Of a DNA stretch of 64,000 nt, positions 50,360 to 58,863 are shown piece after piece (within the stretch, counting starts at the first letter, position 1; every line of letters starts with the position of its first letter). The position numbers and the translations under genes were made by a program. The notes beneath the pieces were generated by a model. The model searched no databases. It was not told the DNA's origin and worked only from the letters and a program-made list of their open reading frames with translations. The stretch comes from Flavobacterium franklandianum (GTDB lineage Bacteria; Bacteroidota; Bacteroidia; Flavobacteriales; Flavobacteriaceae): assembly GCF_007097365.1 (NCBI RefSeq), contig NZ_VJZR01000001.1, positions 434,001 to 498,000 on the forward strand, written 5' to 3'.

Positions 50360-52425
50360 AAATTGCACTTTTTGGTTCAGAATCTACTGGCAAAACAACA
50401 TTAGGAAAACAACTTGCAGACCATTTCAAAACGGCTTGGGTTCCCGAATTTGCACCAGATTATCTTCAAAAAAAATGGAATAATACAGCGCAAATTTGTG
50501 ATGTAAACGATATGTTGCCTATTGCTTATGGTCAAATGCAATTAGAAAACGATAATCTATCAATCGCTAATAAATTTCTTTTTTGTGATACGAATTTGAT
50601 GGTGACCAAAGTTTTTTCGGAAGTATATTACAATTATTGTGACCCATCATTAGAAAAATCAGCAAAAAAACACGAATACGATTTGTTTTTTCTCACTGAG
50701 ATTGATGTTCCTTGTGAAAAAGTTGATTTACGAGACAAACCCGAAGTAAGAAAAACTGTTTTTGAGGCTTTCAAGCAAACTTTAATTGATAATAATAAGC
50801 CATTCGTTATGCTTTCTGGAGGTGAAGAGGTGTGTTTGAAAACAGCAATAGCAATCCTAGAAGATTTAGAAAAAGCCAAAAAAATGGGTTTTTCTTCGAG
50901 AGATTTTCTTCAAATTAGAGAGTGTGGAATTCAATTAAAAAAAATAAAGCAACAAATTAAATTTTATAATACAGGTATTGTTAAAAGTGTTTTGGTCGAG
51001 CCAGCTGAGGTTTCCAATGGAATTGTAAAATTTGCAGAAAATGAGATTCAGCAAAAAGCAAATTTTTTTGATGACAATAAGTCAAATTTAAAATTAATAA
51101 AATTTGTGCCAGCTTCTGGAGCGGCAAGCAGAATGTTTCAGTTTTTGAATGAGTTTTTAAATGATTTCGATATTGAAAATGAAAGCATAAATGCCTACAT
51201 CAATAGAAAAAAAGATATCGAATTGTCTATTTTTATTGTGGGCTTAGAAAAATTTCCTTTTTTTGTTGCGGTTCATAATAAGTTAAAAGAAATATACCCT
51301 AATTTCGACAATTTAGAAAGTGATTATAAAAATTTCTATTTTATTAAAACATTGCTTTCATCCGAGTATTTTAATTATTCGAACAAACCTAAGGCTATTC
51401 TTCCTTTTCATCGATACAAAACATATAATACAACCCCAATAGAGGAACATTTGTACGAATGTGCTAAGTATGCGAGTTCGAACGGGAATTCTCATTTGCA
51501 TTTTACAATATCTGAAACCCATCAAGTAGCTTTTGAAAAGGTAATTGAGGATATAAAAACAAAAGTTGAGGAAGAAACTCAAACCAAAATTGACATACAT
51601 TTTTCTTATCAAAACAAGGAAACAGATATTCTTGCTGTTGACAATGCAAACAATCCATTTAGAGTAAAAAATGGCAAACTCTTATTTAGACCCGGAGGTC
51701 ACGGTGCTTTGATAGAAAACTTAAATAAGCTCGATGGCGATGTGATTTTTGTAAAAAATATTGATAATGTAATTCAAAACCACAAAGAAATCAATGTTTT
51801 GTACAAGAAAGCACTAGCGGGATTTATGGTAGAATTACAAAATCAGATTTTTAACTATTTGAAATCTATTGAAGATGGTAAGGATATAAATGTCAAAGAA
51901 ATTATAGATTTTGTCAAATATAAATTGAATATAAAGGTCTCTAAAGATGTTTTAAAATATACTTTAGAAAACCAAATAGCCTACTTTAAAAAAATTCTAG
52001 ATAGACCCATTCGTGTTTGTGGAATGGTGAAAAACGAAGGAGATACTGGCGGAGGACCATTCAAGGTTCGAGATTCAAAAGGAGCTGTTTCCTTGCAAAT
52101 TGTAGAAACTTCACAAATAGATTTGACCAATCCAGAACAAGCAAAAATTTTTTCACGTTCCACACATTTTAATCCTGTAGATTTAGTTTGTGGAATACAA
52201 AATTATAAAGGAAATAAATTTTATTTACCTGATTTTGTCGATAATAATAGTGGCTTTATTGTGCAGAAAAATAAAGATGGGGAACAATTAAAAAGTTATG
52301 AATTACCTGGTTTATGGAATGGAGCGATGGCAAAATGGATAACTATTTTTGTTGAAGTACCATTGATAACCTTTAATCCGGTGAAAACCGTAAATGATTT
52401 GTTGAAACCTCCACACCAACCTTAA
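50308..52425 (+). CDS. Fusion of NadR-like kinase domain and DUF4301 protein
   Basis: A 705-residue protein with two parts. Residues about 17-190 are a P-loop kinase domain like ribosylnicotinamide kinase of NadR: Walker A GSESTGKTT at 23-31, FLFCDTNLMVTKVFSEVYY, and LFFLTEIDVP. The rest (193-705) is DUF4301, with FVPASGAASRMFQFLNEF, RPGGHGALIENLN and GMVKNEGDTGGGPF. A Met at 193 (ATG at 50884, after an A7 tract) is where a separate DUF4301 protein would begin. The start lies 52 bases inside pnuC. It may trap the vitamin brought in by PnuC; the DUF4301 function is unknown. Confidence 0.82.
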   Translation: MEKNLKQLHYTGGSEILKIALFGSESTGKTTLGKQLADHFKTAWVPEFAPDYLQKKWNNTAQICDVNDMLPIAYGQMQLENDNLSIANKFLFCDTNLMVTKVFSEVYYNYCDPSLEKSAKKHEYDLFFLTEIDVPCEKVDLRDKPEVRKTVFEAFKQTLIDNNKPFVMLSGGEEVCLKTAIAILEDLEKAKKMGFSSRDFLQIRECGIQLKKIKQQIKFYNTGIVKSVLVEPAEVSNGIVKFAENEIQQKANFFDDNKSNLKLIKFVPASGAASRMFQFLNEFLNDFDIENESINAYINRKKDIELSIFIVGLEKFPFFVAVHNKLKEIYPNFDNLESDYKNFYFIKTLLSSEYFNYSNKPKAILPFHRYKTYNTTPIEEHLYECAKYASSNGNSHLHFTISETHQVAFEKVIEDIKTKVEEETQTKIDIHFSYQNKETDILAVDNANNPFRVKNGKLLFRPGGHGALIENLNKLDGDVIFVKNIDNVIQNHKEINVLYKKALAGFMVELQNQIFNYLKSIEDGKDINVKEIIDFVKYKLNIKVSKDVLKYTLENQIAYFKKILDRPIRVCGMVKNEGDTGGGPFKVRDSKGAVSLQIVETSQIDLTNPEQAKIFSRSTHFNPVDLVCGIQNYKGNKFYLPDFVDNNSGFIVQKNKDGEQLKSYELPGLWNGAMAKWITIFVEVPLITFNPVKTVNDLLKPPHQP

Positions 52426-52430
52426 AAATT

Positions 52431-52832
52431 TTGGAATCAGAAAAAATCACATCCGAATTACAATTCAAAGCCGTTCGCAGTAGCGGTGCTGGCGGCCAAA
52501 ACGTGAATAAAGTTTCCTCGAAGGTAGTTTTGTATTTCGATTTGAAAAACTCTCAAGCCATATCAGATGAAGAAAAACTCTTGCTGGAAAATAAATTGGC
52601 TAACAGATTAACATCAGAAAAAATTCTAATTTTGAATTGTGACGAAGATAGAAGCCAACTCAAAAACAAGGCAATTGTAATCAAGCGATTTTTGGATATA
52701 ATCACTGCTGGGCTTGTTGTTCCAAAAATTAGGAAAGCTACAAATGTTTCCAAGTCGGTTATTAGAAAACGAATCAAGGACAAAAAAAACTTATCCGAAA
52801 TAAAAAAATCTCGCAGAAAACCAGACTTTTAG
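52431..52832 (+). CDS. arfB: Ribosome-rescue hydrolase ArfB-like
   Basis: A 133-residue protein of the ArfB/YaeJ type that releases stalled peptides. The catalytic GGQ is in SSGAGGQNVNKVSS (GGQ at 21-23), and the C-terminal basic tail (KRIKDKKNLSEIKKSRRKPDF) would reach into the empty mRNA channel. The start is TTG at 52431, five bases after the fusion gene stop. No ATG is available before the conserved part, so the TTG is kept with caution. Confidence 0.9.
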   Translation: MESEKITSELQFKAVRSSGAGGQNVNKVSSKVVLYFDLKNSQAISDEEKLLLENKLANRLTSEKILILNCDEDRSQLKNKAIVIKRFLDIITAGLVVPKIRKATNVSKSVIRKRIKDKKNLSEIKKSRRKPDF

Positions 52833-52852
52833 AATTAAGATAAAAAGTATGT

Positions 52853-52895
52853 AAGTATCAAGACTAAAAATTAATTCCTAAAAATCTTGATACTT
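52853..52895. terminator. Inverted repeat behind arfB
   Basis: AAGTATCAAGA pairs with TCTTGATACTT around an AT-rich loop. Possible weak terminator separating arfB from the riboswitch unit; no T-tract. Confidence 0.5.
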
Positions 52896-52919
52896 AATAC
52901 TTTTGTCTCAATACTTTTC

Positions 52920-52927
52920 TATCTTTG
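52920..52927 (+). promoter_or_regulatory. Promoter -7 element for the riboswitch-receptor unit
   Basis: TATCTTTG, a TAnnTTTG match; transcription is expected within about 10 bases, at the beginning of the riboswitch. Confidence 0.6.
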
Positions 52928-52933
52928 CAGCCG

Positions 52934-53017
52934 TCTCAAAGGGGTGCTCTAAATAACGAGCTGAGATTATACCCAACGAACCTGAACAGGTAATGCTGTT
53001 AAGGGAAATAGATTTCA
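52934..53017 (+). ncRNA. TPP riboswitch (THI element)
   Basis: Contains the conserved blocks GGGGTGCTC, CGAGCTGAGATTATACCC, GAACCTGAACAGGTAATGC and TTAAGGGAA, which make up the helices and the TPP-binding CUGAGA and ACCUGA loops. It precedes the TonB receptor by about 95 bases and predicts thiamine control, most likely of translation or transcription in this AT-rich leader; no clear terminator was seen. Confidence 0.95.
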
Positions 53018-53112
53018 AGATGAAGTGCACGTCATTCTAAAAAATCTGATCAAATCATTTTTTAATTTAACAAAAGAATAATTCCCCCTTTTATTCGTAA
53101 AACTATTTACGG

Positions 53113-55293
53113 ATGAACCATTTATTTTATTTAAAAAGTACGAAGTATAAAGTACAAAACACAAAGACGAAAACCACTAATTCATTACAAATTCGTCTAT
53201 TATCTATTCTCTTTTTTCTATTCTCTATTCTCTCTTTCTCACAAGAAAAAATCAAAGACACAACAAAAGTCAACCAACTTGATGAAGTCTTGGTGTCGGC
53301 AGTTCGGGTGACTACAAAAACGCCCGTTTCTTTCAGTAATCTAGACAAAAAAGAACTCAATTTTCGAAATTTAGGACAAGATATTCCAGTTTTGATGAAT
53401 TATTTGCCCTCAGTTGTCACTACGTCCGATGCTGGAAACGGAGTGGGTTACACCGGAATCCGAGTTCGTGGTAGCGATGCCACTCGTGTAAATGTGACTA
53501 TCAACGGAATTCCATATAACGATTCAGAAAGTCACGGAACCTATTGGGTCAATATGCCCGATTTTGCTTCTTCATTAGAAAGTATCCAATTGCAACGCGG
53601 TGTGGGAACTTCTACCAATGGCGCTGGTGCTTTTGGCGCGAGTTTGAATATGCTGACTGACACTTATTCTAAAAAAGGAACAGGTGAAATTTCTAGCTCT
53701 TTTGGCAGTTTCAATACCAAAAAAAACACTGTAAAATTCAGTTCGGGTTTGATGAATGACCATTTTGAAATTGCAGGACGTTTGTCAACTTTAAAATCGG
53801 ATGGATATATCGACAGAGCAAGTTCTGATTTGAAATCCTATTTTTTACAAGGTACTTATATTGGTAAAACTACTTTAATCAAAGCATTAGCTTTTGGTGG
53901 GAAAGAAAAAACATATCAGTCTTGGAATGGTATTGATGCTATAAGTATGGCTGATAACAGAACTTTCAACTCGGCAGGAATGTATACAGACGAATTTGGA
54001 AAACCTCGTTACTATGATAATGAAACTGATAATTACCAGCAAGATCATTTTCAATTGCATTGGAACGAAAAAATCTCAAGCTACTGGAGTACCAACTTGG
54101 CTATCCACTATACCAAAGGAAAAGGATATTATGAAAATTATAAAGAGGAAGCAAAATTATCAAGTTATGGTTTAACACCTATTATAATTGGAACTACAAC
54201 CATTAACAGAACCGATTTAGTTCGTCAAAAATGGTTAGATAATGATTTCTACGGAACAACCTTTTCTGCAATTTACAATAAAGAAAACCTAAATCTGATT
54301 TTTGGTGGTGGATGGAATAAATACGAAGGAGACCATTATGGGAAAGTAATTTGGGCAAGATATGCTTCAAAAGGTGAATTGGGAGACCATTACTACGATG
54401 ATTCTGCTGTAAAAACGGATGGTAATATTTTTGCGAAAGCCAATTATCAAATAAGTGAAAAAATCAGTTTGTTTGGCGATTTGCAACTTCGAAATGTACA
54501 TTACAAAGCTGATAGTTGGGAAACAGGAGTAGTCAATGACAACTTCAATTTCTTCAATCCAAAGGCGGGTTTGAATTATGATATTGATGCAAAAAATAAA
54601 TTGTATTTTTCGTATGCCAAAGCAAATCGTGAACCCAACCGTACCGATTATGAAAATGGAAATCCAAAATCTGAAAAGTTAAACGACTTTGAATTAGGCT
54701 GGAGATTTGATGGTGATAAAGTAAAAATCAATTCGAATATTTATTATATGGTCTACAAAGACCAGTTGATTTTGACTGGAAAACTAGATGATGTAGGAAG
54801 TCCTATTCGATCCAACAGCGATAAAAGTTATCGTTTAGGTTTAGAAGTTGATGCCACGATTGTAATCTCAGAAAAGTTTATTATTAGACCTAATTTTACC
54901 TTGAGTGACAACAAAAATGTAGATTTAAACATAGGTTACGGTGACGTCACTACAGATATTGCATATTCGCCATCAATTATTGCAGGAAACATTTTCATCT
55001 ATAAACCAATTGAAGGTTTGTATGTTTCTTTGCTACAAAAATTTGTTGGAGAACAATTTATGAACAACGTCGATTCAATAGAAGCAAGATTAGAAAGTTA
55101 TTTTGTTAATGATTTGAATGTTTCTTACGAAATAAAACCAAAATCAGTGTTTAAATCAATAACTATAACTGGTTTGGTGAACAATGTTTTCGACAAGAAA
55201 TACGTGTCTAATGGTTATATGTGGGATATTTACCCTTATTATTATCCCCAGGCAGGAATCAATTTCTTGGCAGGATTGACCTTGAAGTTTTAG
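53113..55293 (+). CDS. TonB-dependent receptor, thiamine-regulated
   Basis: A 726-residue outer-membrane receptor. The plug domain begins VNQLDEVLVSAVRVTTKTP (TonB-box-like region) and continues IRVRGSDATRVNVTINGIPY. The barrel ends with INFLAGLTLKF. It follows the TPP riboswitch, so it probably imports thiamine or a precursor. The first about 30 residues before the signal core (LLSILFFLFSILSFSQ) are encoded by simple repeats (AAGTACGAAGTATAAAGTAC type); the true start could be downstream of the ATG at 53113, but no later ATG precedes the hydrophobic core. Confidence 0.9.
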   Translation: MNHLFYLKSTKYKVQNTKTKTTNSLQIRLLSILFFLFSILSFSQEKIKDTTKVNQLDEVLVSAVRVTTKTPVSFSNLDKKELNFRNLGQDIPVLMNYLPSVVTTSDAGNGVGYTGIRVRGSDATRVNVTINGIPYNDSESHGTYWVNMPDFASSLESIQLQRGVGTSTNGAGAFGASLNMLTDTYSKKGTGEISSSFGSFNTKKNTVKFSSGLMNDHFEIAGRLSTLKSDGYIDRASSDLKSYFLQGTYIGKTTLIKALAFGGKEKTYQSWNGIDAISMADNRTFNSAGMYTDEFGKPRYYDNETDNYQQDHFQLHWNEKISSYWSTNLAIHYTKGKGYYENYKEEAKLSSYGLTPIIIGTTTINRTDLVRQKWLDNDFYGTTFSAIYNKENLNLIFGGGWNKYEGDHYGKVIWARYASKGELGDHYYDDSAVKTDGNIFAKANYQISEKISLFGDLQLRNVHYKADSWETGVVNDNFNFFNPKAGLNYDIDAKNKLYFSYAKANREPNRTDYENGNPKSEKLNDFELGWRFDGDKVKINSNIYYMVYKDQLILTGKLDDVGSPIRSNSDKSYRLGLEVDATIVISEKFIIRPNFTLSDNKNVDLNIGYGDVTTDIAYSPSIIAGNIFIYKPIEGLYVSLLQKFVGEQFMNNVDSIEARLESYFVNDLNVSYEIKPKSVFKSITITGLVNNVFDKKYVSNGYMWDIYPYYYPQAGINFLAGLTLKF

Positions 55294-55318
55294 ATTATTT
55301 ATTAGTTCTATTTTATAG

Positions 55319-55350
55319 AATCCTGACGGTTTAACTGTCAGGATTTTTTT
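55319..55350. terminator. Bidirectional terminator behind the TonB receptor
   Basis: AATCCTGAC pairs with GTCAGGATT around GGTTTAACT, with a T-tract on plus. Confidence 0.88.
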
Positions 55351-55768
55351 AATTATAAACTCTCAACAAATTCCCATTCACTTCAACTCGGTATTGTTTT
55401 AGCGAATATAGTTTCCCTTTAGATTGCCCCGTAAATAAACTATATTCCGCATTATCACAAGCACAAAGTACCATAATACCTCCTTTTATTGTCATTGTAG
55501 AACAAGAACTCAAAGCCTGATTAGGACAAGCAGCGTCAAAAGCATTATAACCACTTCCTGAATTGAAAACAATTATTCCCCGAGCGCCTTGATTGGGAAT
55601 ATAAACTGCATTGCTTACAAATTTAAGATCTGAATATTGCGGCAAGCTCATATTTATAGCAACATTAACAGCGTAATTGGGTAAATACGGGTTGTTATTA
55701 TTGGTAGAATTAGTACTACATCCAAACAGTATAGAAAAAGCAATCAATAGAATGAAATATTTTTTCAT
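55349..55768 (-). CDS. Rieske-like lipoprotein lacking cluster ligands
   Basis: A 139-residue predicted lipoprotein (KKYFILLIAFSILFGC; lipobox Cys17). The second half has a Rieske-like order: FNSGSGYNAFDAACPNQ, then VLCACDNAEYSLFTGQ. True Rieske proteins need CxH and CxxH; here the His positions hold Pro-Asn and Cys-Asp-Asn, so binding of a 2Fe-2S cluster is unlikely. The gene is solitary. A redox function is not supported by the visible residues. Confidence 0.55.
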   Translation of the reverse strand: MKKYFILLIAFSILFGCSTNSTNNNNPYLPNYAVNVAINMSLPQYSDLKFVSNAVYIPNQGARGIIVFNSGSGYNAFDAACPNQALSSCSTMTIKGGIMVLCACDNAEYSLFTGQSKGKLYSLKQYRVEVNGNLLRVYN

Positions 55769-55867
55769 TAGGAAATAAATTATAAGAATTAGGCAGACAA
55801 AATTAATTTATTTAACATTGAAATAGATATGTTTAACGTATATTTATAGATTAAATAAAAATAATAC

Positions 55868-55875
55868 TATCTTTG
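55868..55875 (+). promoter_or_regulatory. Promoter -7 element for greA
   Basis: TATCTTTG, exact TAnnTTTG; transcription is expected near 55882, immediately before the hairpin in the leader. Confidence 0.6.
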
Positions 55876-55881
55876 TGAAAA

Positions 55882-55908
55882 GAAATCCCGTCCTGATGGG
55901 ATTTTTTC
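55882..55908 (+). terminator. Hairpin with T-tract in the greA leader (possible attenuator)
   Basis: AAATCCC pairs with GGGATTT around GTCCTGAT and is followed by TTTTT, between the promoter and the greA start. It looks like an early terminator rather than a random stem. Confidence 0.6.
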
Positions 55909-55931
55909 TATTTTATATAAACGATGAAATT

Positions 55932-56408
55932 ATGACTAAAGTATCTTATTACACCGCCGAAGGATTAAAAAAATTAAGAGACGAATTAGATTATTTAAAA
56001 AGTGTAATGCGTCCAAAAGCATCACAAGATATAGGAGAAGCAAGAGATAAAGGCGATTTGTCCGAAAATGCCGAATACGATGCTGCCAAAGAAGCACAAG
56101 GAATGTTGGAAATGAGAATTGCTAAGCTTGAAGAAGTACATTCTAACGCTAGATTAATTGACGAAACACAATTAGATGTTTCCAAAGTTTTGGTATTATC
56201 GAATGTAAAAATTAAGAATCAAGCCAATGGAATGGAAATGAAATACACGCTTGTTGCCGAAAGTGAAGCCGATTTGAAAACCGGCAAAATATCCGTAACT
56301 TCCCCTATCGGTAGAGGATTGCTAGGAAAAAAAGTAGGTGAATTAGCCGAAATTACAGTGCCAAATGGCGTTCTGAAATTTGAAATCCTCGAAATTTCTA
56401 GAGACTAG
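55932..56408 (+). CDS. greA: Transcription elongation factor GreA
   Basis: A 158-residue factor that re-activates backtracked RNA polymerase by stimulating transcript cleavage. The N-terminal coiled coil carries YYTAEGLKKLRDELDYLKS and the acidic tip GDLSENAEYDAAKEAQ (Asp and Glu required for cleavage). The C-terminal domain ends with VPNGVLKFEILEIS. The ATG at 55932 is used; longer in-frame frames would start in the leader. Confidence 0.95.
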   Translation: MTKVSYYTAEGLKKLRDELDYLKSVMRPKASQDIGEARDKGDLSENAEYDAAKEAQGMLEMRIAKLEEVHSNARLIDETQLDVSKVLVLSNVKIKNQANGMEMKYTLVAESEADLKTGKISVTSPIGRGLLGKKVGELAEITVPNGVLKFEILEISRD

Positions 56409-56478
56409 CCTCAGGTTGCAAATTTTAGTTAGCAGTTAGCAGGTTCAAACCTTAAACTCTTAAACCTTTAAATTTCCT

Positions 56479-56868
56479 ATGAGTTCCATTTTTACCAAAA
56501 TCATCAACGGAGAAATTCCTTGCTACAAAATAGCCGAGGATGATAATTTTTTTGCTTTCTTGGACATTAATCCAAATGCAAAAGGACATACTTTATGCGT
56601 TCCAAAAAAGGAAATCGACAAACTTTTTGATCTCGACGATTCAGCTTATATTGGGTTAATGCAGTTTGCCAAAAAAATTGCCATTGCACTTGAAAAAACG
56701 GTTCCTTGCCAAAGAATTGGGATGGCTGTCATAGGTCTTGAAGTACCGCACGCTCACGTTCATTTGATTCCATTGAACGAAATGCGAGAAATGACATTCA
56801 AACACAAAGTAAGTTTGACTCCTGAAGAATTTGAAACTTTGTCCAAAGAGATACGGGCTAATTTGTAA
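56479..56868 (+). CDS. HIT family protein
   Basis: A 129-residue histidine-triad nucleotide hydrolase. Motifs are FLDINPNAKGHTLCVPKKE (about 27-45) and the triad HAHVHLIPL near 92-100. It probably hydrolyses adenosine phosphoramidates or dinucleotides. It follows greA with a short spacer of AT repeats and may share its transcript. Confidence 0.9.
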   Translation: MSSIFTKIINGEIPCYKIAEDDNFFAFLDINPNAKGHTLCVPKKEIDKLFDLDDSAYIGLMQFAKKIAIALEKTVPCQRIGMAVIGLEVPHAHVHLIPLNEMREMTFKHKVSLTPEEFETLSKEIRANL

Positions 56869-56896
56869 AAAATTATTCATATTCATTCAAAATATT

Positions 56897-56933
56897 AAAA
56901 AGGGGATTTCAAACGTATTGAAATCCCTTTTTT
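56897..56933 (+). terminator. Terminator of the HIT gene
   Basis: AAAAAGGGGATTTCAA pairs with TTGAAATCCCTTTTTT around ACGTA. Confidence 0.9.
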
Positions 56934-57044
56934 ATAAACAGGAAGATTTTATTATTTAAAAAATAGGTACACAAAACAATAACAGTCAGTTATTCATCTG
57001 TTTTTTATTTTAATGATTAGAAAAAATAAAAGTTTGGAATTCCT

Positions 57045-58199
57045 TTAAATTAATTCAGTTACTTTAAAACTGACTTGCATCGTGGTTCCTTTTCCAATTT
57101 CGGAATGCAACACTTTTATAGTTCCTTTGTGGTATTCCTCGACAATCCTTTTTGTTAAAGACAAACCCAATCCCCAACCCCGTTTTTTGGTGGTGAATCC
57201 AGGTTCAAAAACACTTTTGAATTGGTTTTTTGGAATTCCATTTCCTGTATCTGAAATATTGATTCTGACAAAACCACCTTCGTGCAAGACTTCTAAGGCA
57301 AGTTTTCCTCTGCCTTTCATAGCGTCAATCGAATTTTTTACTAAATTTTCAATCGTCCAACTGTGCAAAGTAGGATTGAACAATACAATAACGGGAGCTT
57401 CTGGACCTGTAAATGTAAACTCAATTTGTTTCGAAAATCGGGATTGCAAATAGTCATATGATTTTTGGGTTTCCTCAATAATATCTCTGTTTTCTAATTT
57501 GGGTTCCGACCCGATATTCGAAAATCGTTCTGTAATAGTTAGCAAGCGCTCAATATCTTTCTCGATCTCTTGAGTAGTCGTTTCATCAACATTTTCAGAT
57601 TTCAGAATTTCGACCCAACCCACCAAGGACGTAAGTGGCGTGCCGATTTGGTGTGCCGTTTCCTTTGCCATTCCAGCCCAGAGTTTGTTTTGGGTCGCCA
57701 TTTTGGTACTCTTATAAAAATTATACACCAATGCGGCAAACAAGACAATAATAAGCAATAAAGCAATGGGATAATATTTAAGTTTATTCAATAACTCGGA
57801 ATCTCCATAATATAAATATTGAAATTTACCTGGCACATATTCAATTTCAATAGGTTCATTTTCGTTTTTTAGACCAGCCAAAAAGCGAATTGACTTTTGT
57901 TTGTCTTTAACAATAGTCTCATCAATATTAATCGAATTGATTATGCTATCATTTTCCGTAAGCATTATCGGAATGGAAGTGTTGTTGCTGAAAATTTGAA
58001 GCGGAAGTTCTAAGTCCGTGTTTTCGCCAGCATTGATAAGCGTTTTTTGTGCATTGGCCCAAAGACTCATTTTTAATCGTTCTTCGTGTTTGAAAATTTG
58101 GAAAAATGTATAGGTATTCCAAAGTATTAATGAAATAATTAAAAAGGAAGCAAAAATAATGATCCAACGACTCGTGTTTCTACTTTTGGAAAACTGCAT
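57045..58199 (-). CDS. Sensor histidine kinase
   Basis: A 384-residue membrane kinase. Two helices (about 12-28 and 143-160) enclose a periplasmic sensor of 110 residues. The DHp helix has the phosphoacceptor His183 in KETAHQIGTPLTSLVG. The ATP-binding domain follows: VKNSIDAMKGRGKLAL (N box), DTGNGIPKNQF (G1), and KRGWGLGLSLTKRIVEEY (G2). No response regulator is adjacent, so the partner is encoded elsewhere. The signal is unknown. Confidence 0.93.
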   Translation of the reverse strand: MQFSKSRNTSRWIIIFASFLIISLILWNTYTFFQIFKHEERLKMSLWANAQKTLINAGENTDLELPLQIFSNNTSIPIMLTENDSIINSINIDETIVKDKQKSIRFLAGLKNENEPIEIEYVPGKFQYLYYGDSELLNKLKYYPIALLLIIVLFAALVYNFYKSTKMATQNKLWAGMAKETAHQIGTPLTSLVGWVEILKSENVDETTTQEIEKDIERLLTITERFSNIGSEPKLENRDIIEETQKSYDYLQSRFSKQIEFTFTGPEAPVIVLFNPTLHSWTIENLVKNSIDAMKGRGKLALEVLHEGGFVRINISDTGNGIPKNQFKSVFEPGFTTKKRGWGLGLSLTKRIVEEYHKGTIKVLHSEIGKGTTMQVSFKVTELI

Positions 58200-58319
58200 A
58201 AATTGATTTTTGTGGCATAAATATAACGAAATAATCTGATTCTTATTTTTCCGGTTTTGATTGTTTTAAAATTATCTTTTTGTAGATATTATTTGTTTGA
58301 CTTCTAATGAAGAAATTGA

Positions 58320-58327
58320 TATATTTG
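58320..58327 (+). promoter_or_regulatory. Promoter -7 element for the DUF3127 gene
   Basis: TATATTTG, exact TAnnTTTG, about 100 bases upstream of the ATG at 58429. Confidence 0.4.
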
Positions 58328-58428
58328 TAAAACAGATTTTTCGACAATCAGCGCTTTAAATTGCAAAAAAAACATTCATAGTCAGCAAAATAGAAATAGA
58401 ATAACAACAATAAAATAAATATATCAAG

Positions 58429-58806
58429 ATGGAAGTTACAGGAAAAATTAAAATGATTGATCAAACCAAAGAGGTTGGATCTGCAGGTTTCAAAAAAAGA
58501 GATGTTGTTGTTACAACAGACGAACAATATCCACAACATATTTTGGTTCAGTTTGTTCAAGACAAATGTGATTTATTGAATACGTATCAAGTGGGTGAAG
58601 CTGTAAAAATCGACATTAATTTAAGAGGTCGTGAATGGACTAATCCACAAGGAGAAACAGTATATTTCAATACAATCCAAGGTTGGAGAATTGGGAAAGC
58701 ACAAGCTGAAACGGCTTCACATGAAGCGCCACCAATGCCTGCTGCTGCAGCATTTCCACCAGCAACAAGCTTAAACGAAGAAGAACCAGACGATTTGCCG
58801 TTCTAA
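58429..58806 (+). CDS. DUF3127 protein with SSB-like acidic C-terminal tip
   Basis: A 125-residue protein of the DUF3127 family, found mostly in Bacteroidota. Residues 1-95 (MEVTGKIKMIDQTKEVGSAG and VYFNTIQGWRIGKAQ) look like a beta-rich OB-type fold, then comes a Pro/Ala linker and the final EEEPDDLPF. That last stretch resembles the acidic DDDIPF tip of single-stranded DNA binding protein SSB. A function in DNA metabolism is suggested by the tip but not proven; DUF3127 itself is uncharacterised as far as I know. Confidence 0.75.
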   Translation: MEVTGKIKMIDQTKEVGSAGFKKRDVVVTTDEQYPQHILVQFVQDKCDLLNTYQVGEAVKIDINLRGREWTNPQGETVYFNTIQGWRIGKAQAETASHEAPPMPAAAAFPPATSLNEEEPDDLPF

Positions 58807-58814
58807 ATAAAAAT

Positions 58815-58849
58815 TAAAAATCCTTGAAATTTTTCAAGGATTTTTTTTT
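58815..58849 (+). terminator. Terminator of the DUF3127 gene
   Basis: AAAAATCCTTGAA pairs with TTCAAGGATTTTT around ATTT with a long T-tract. Confidence 0.92.
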
Positions 58850-58863
58850 GGACTTTAGTGAAA

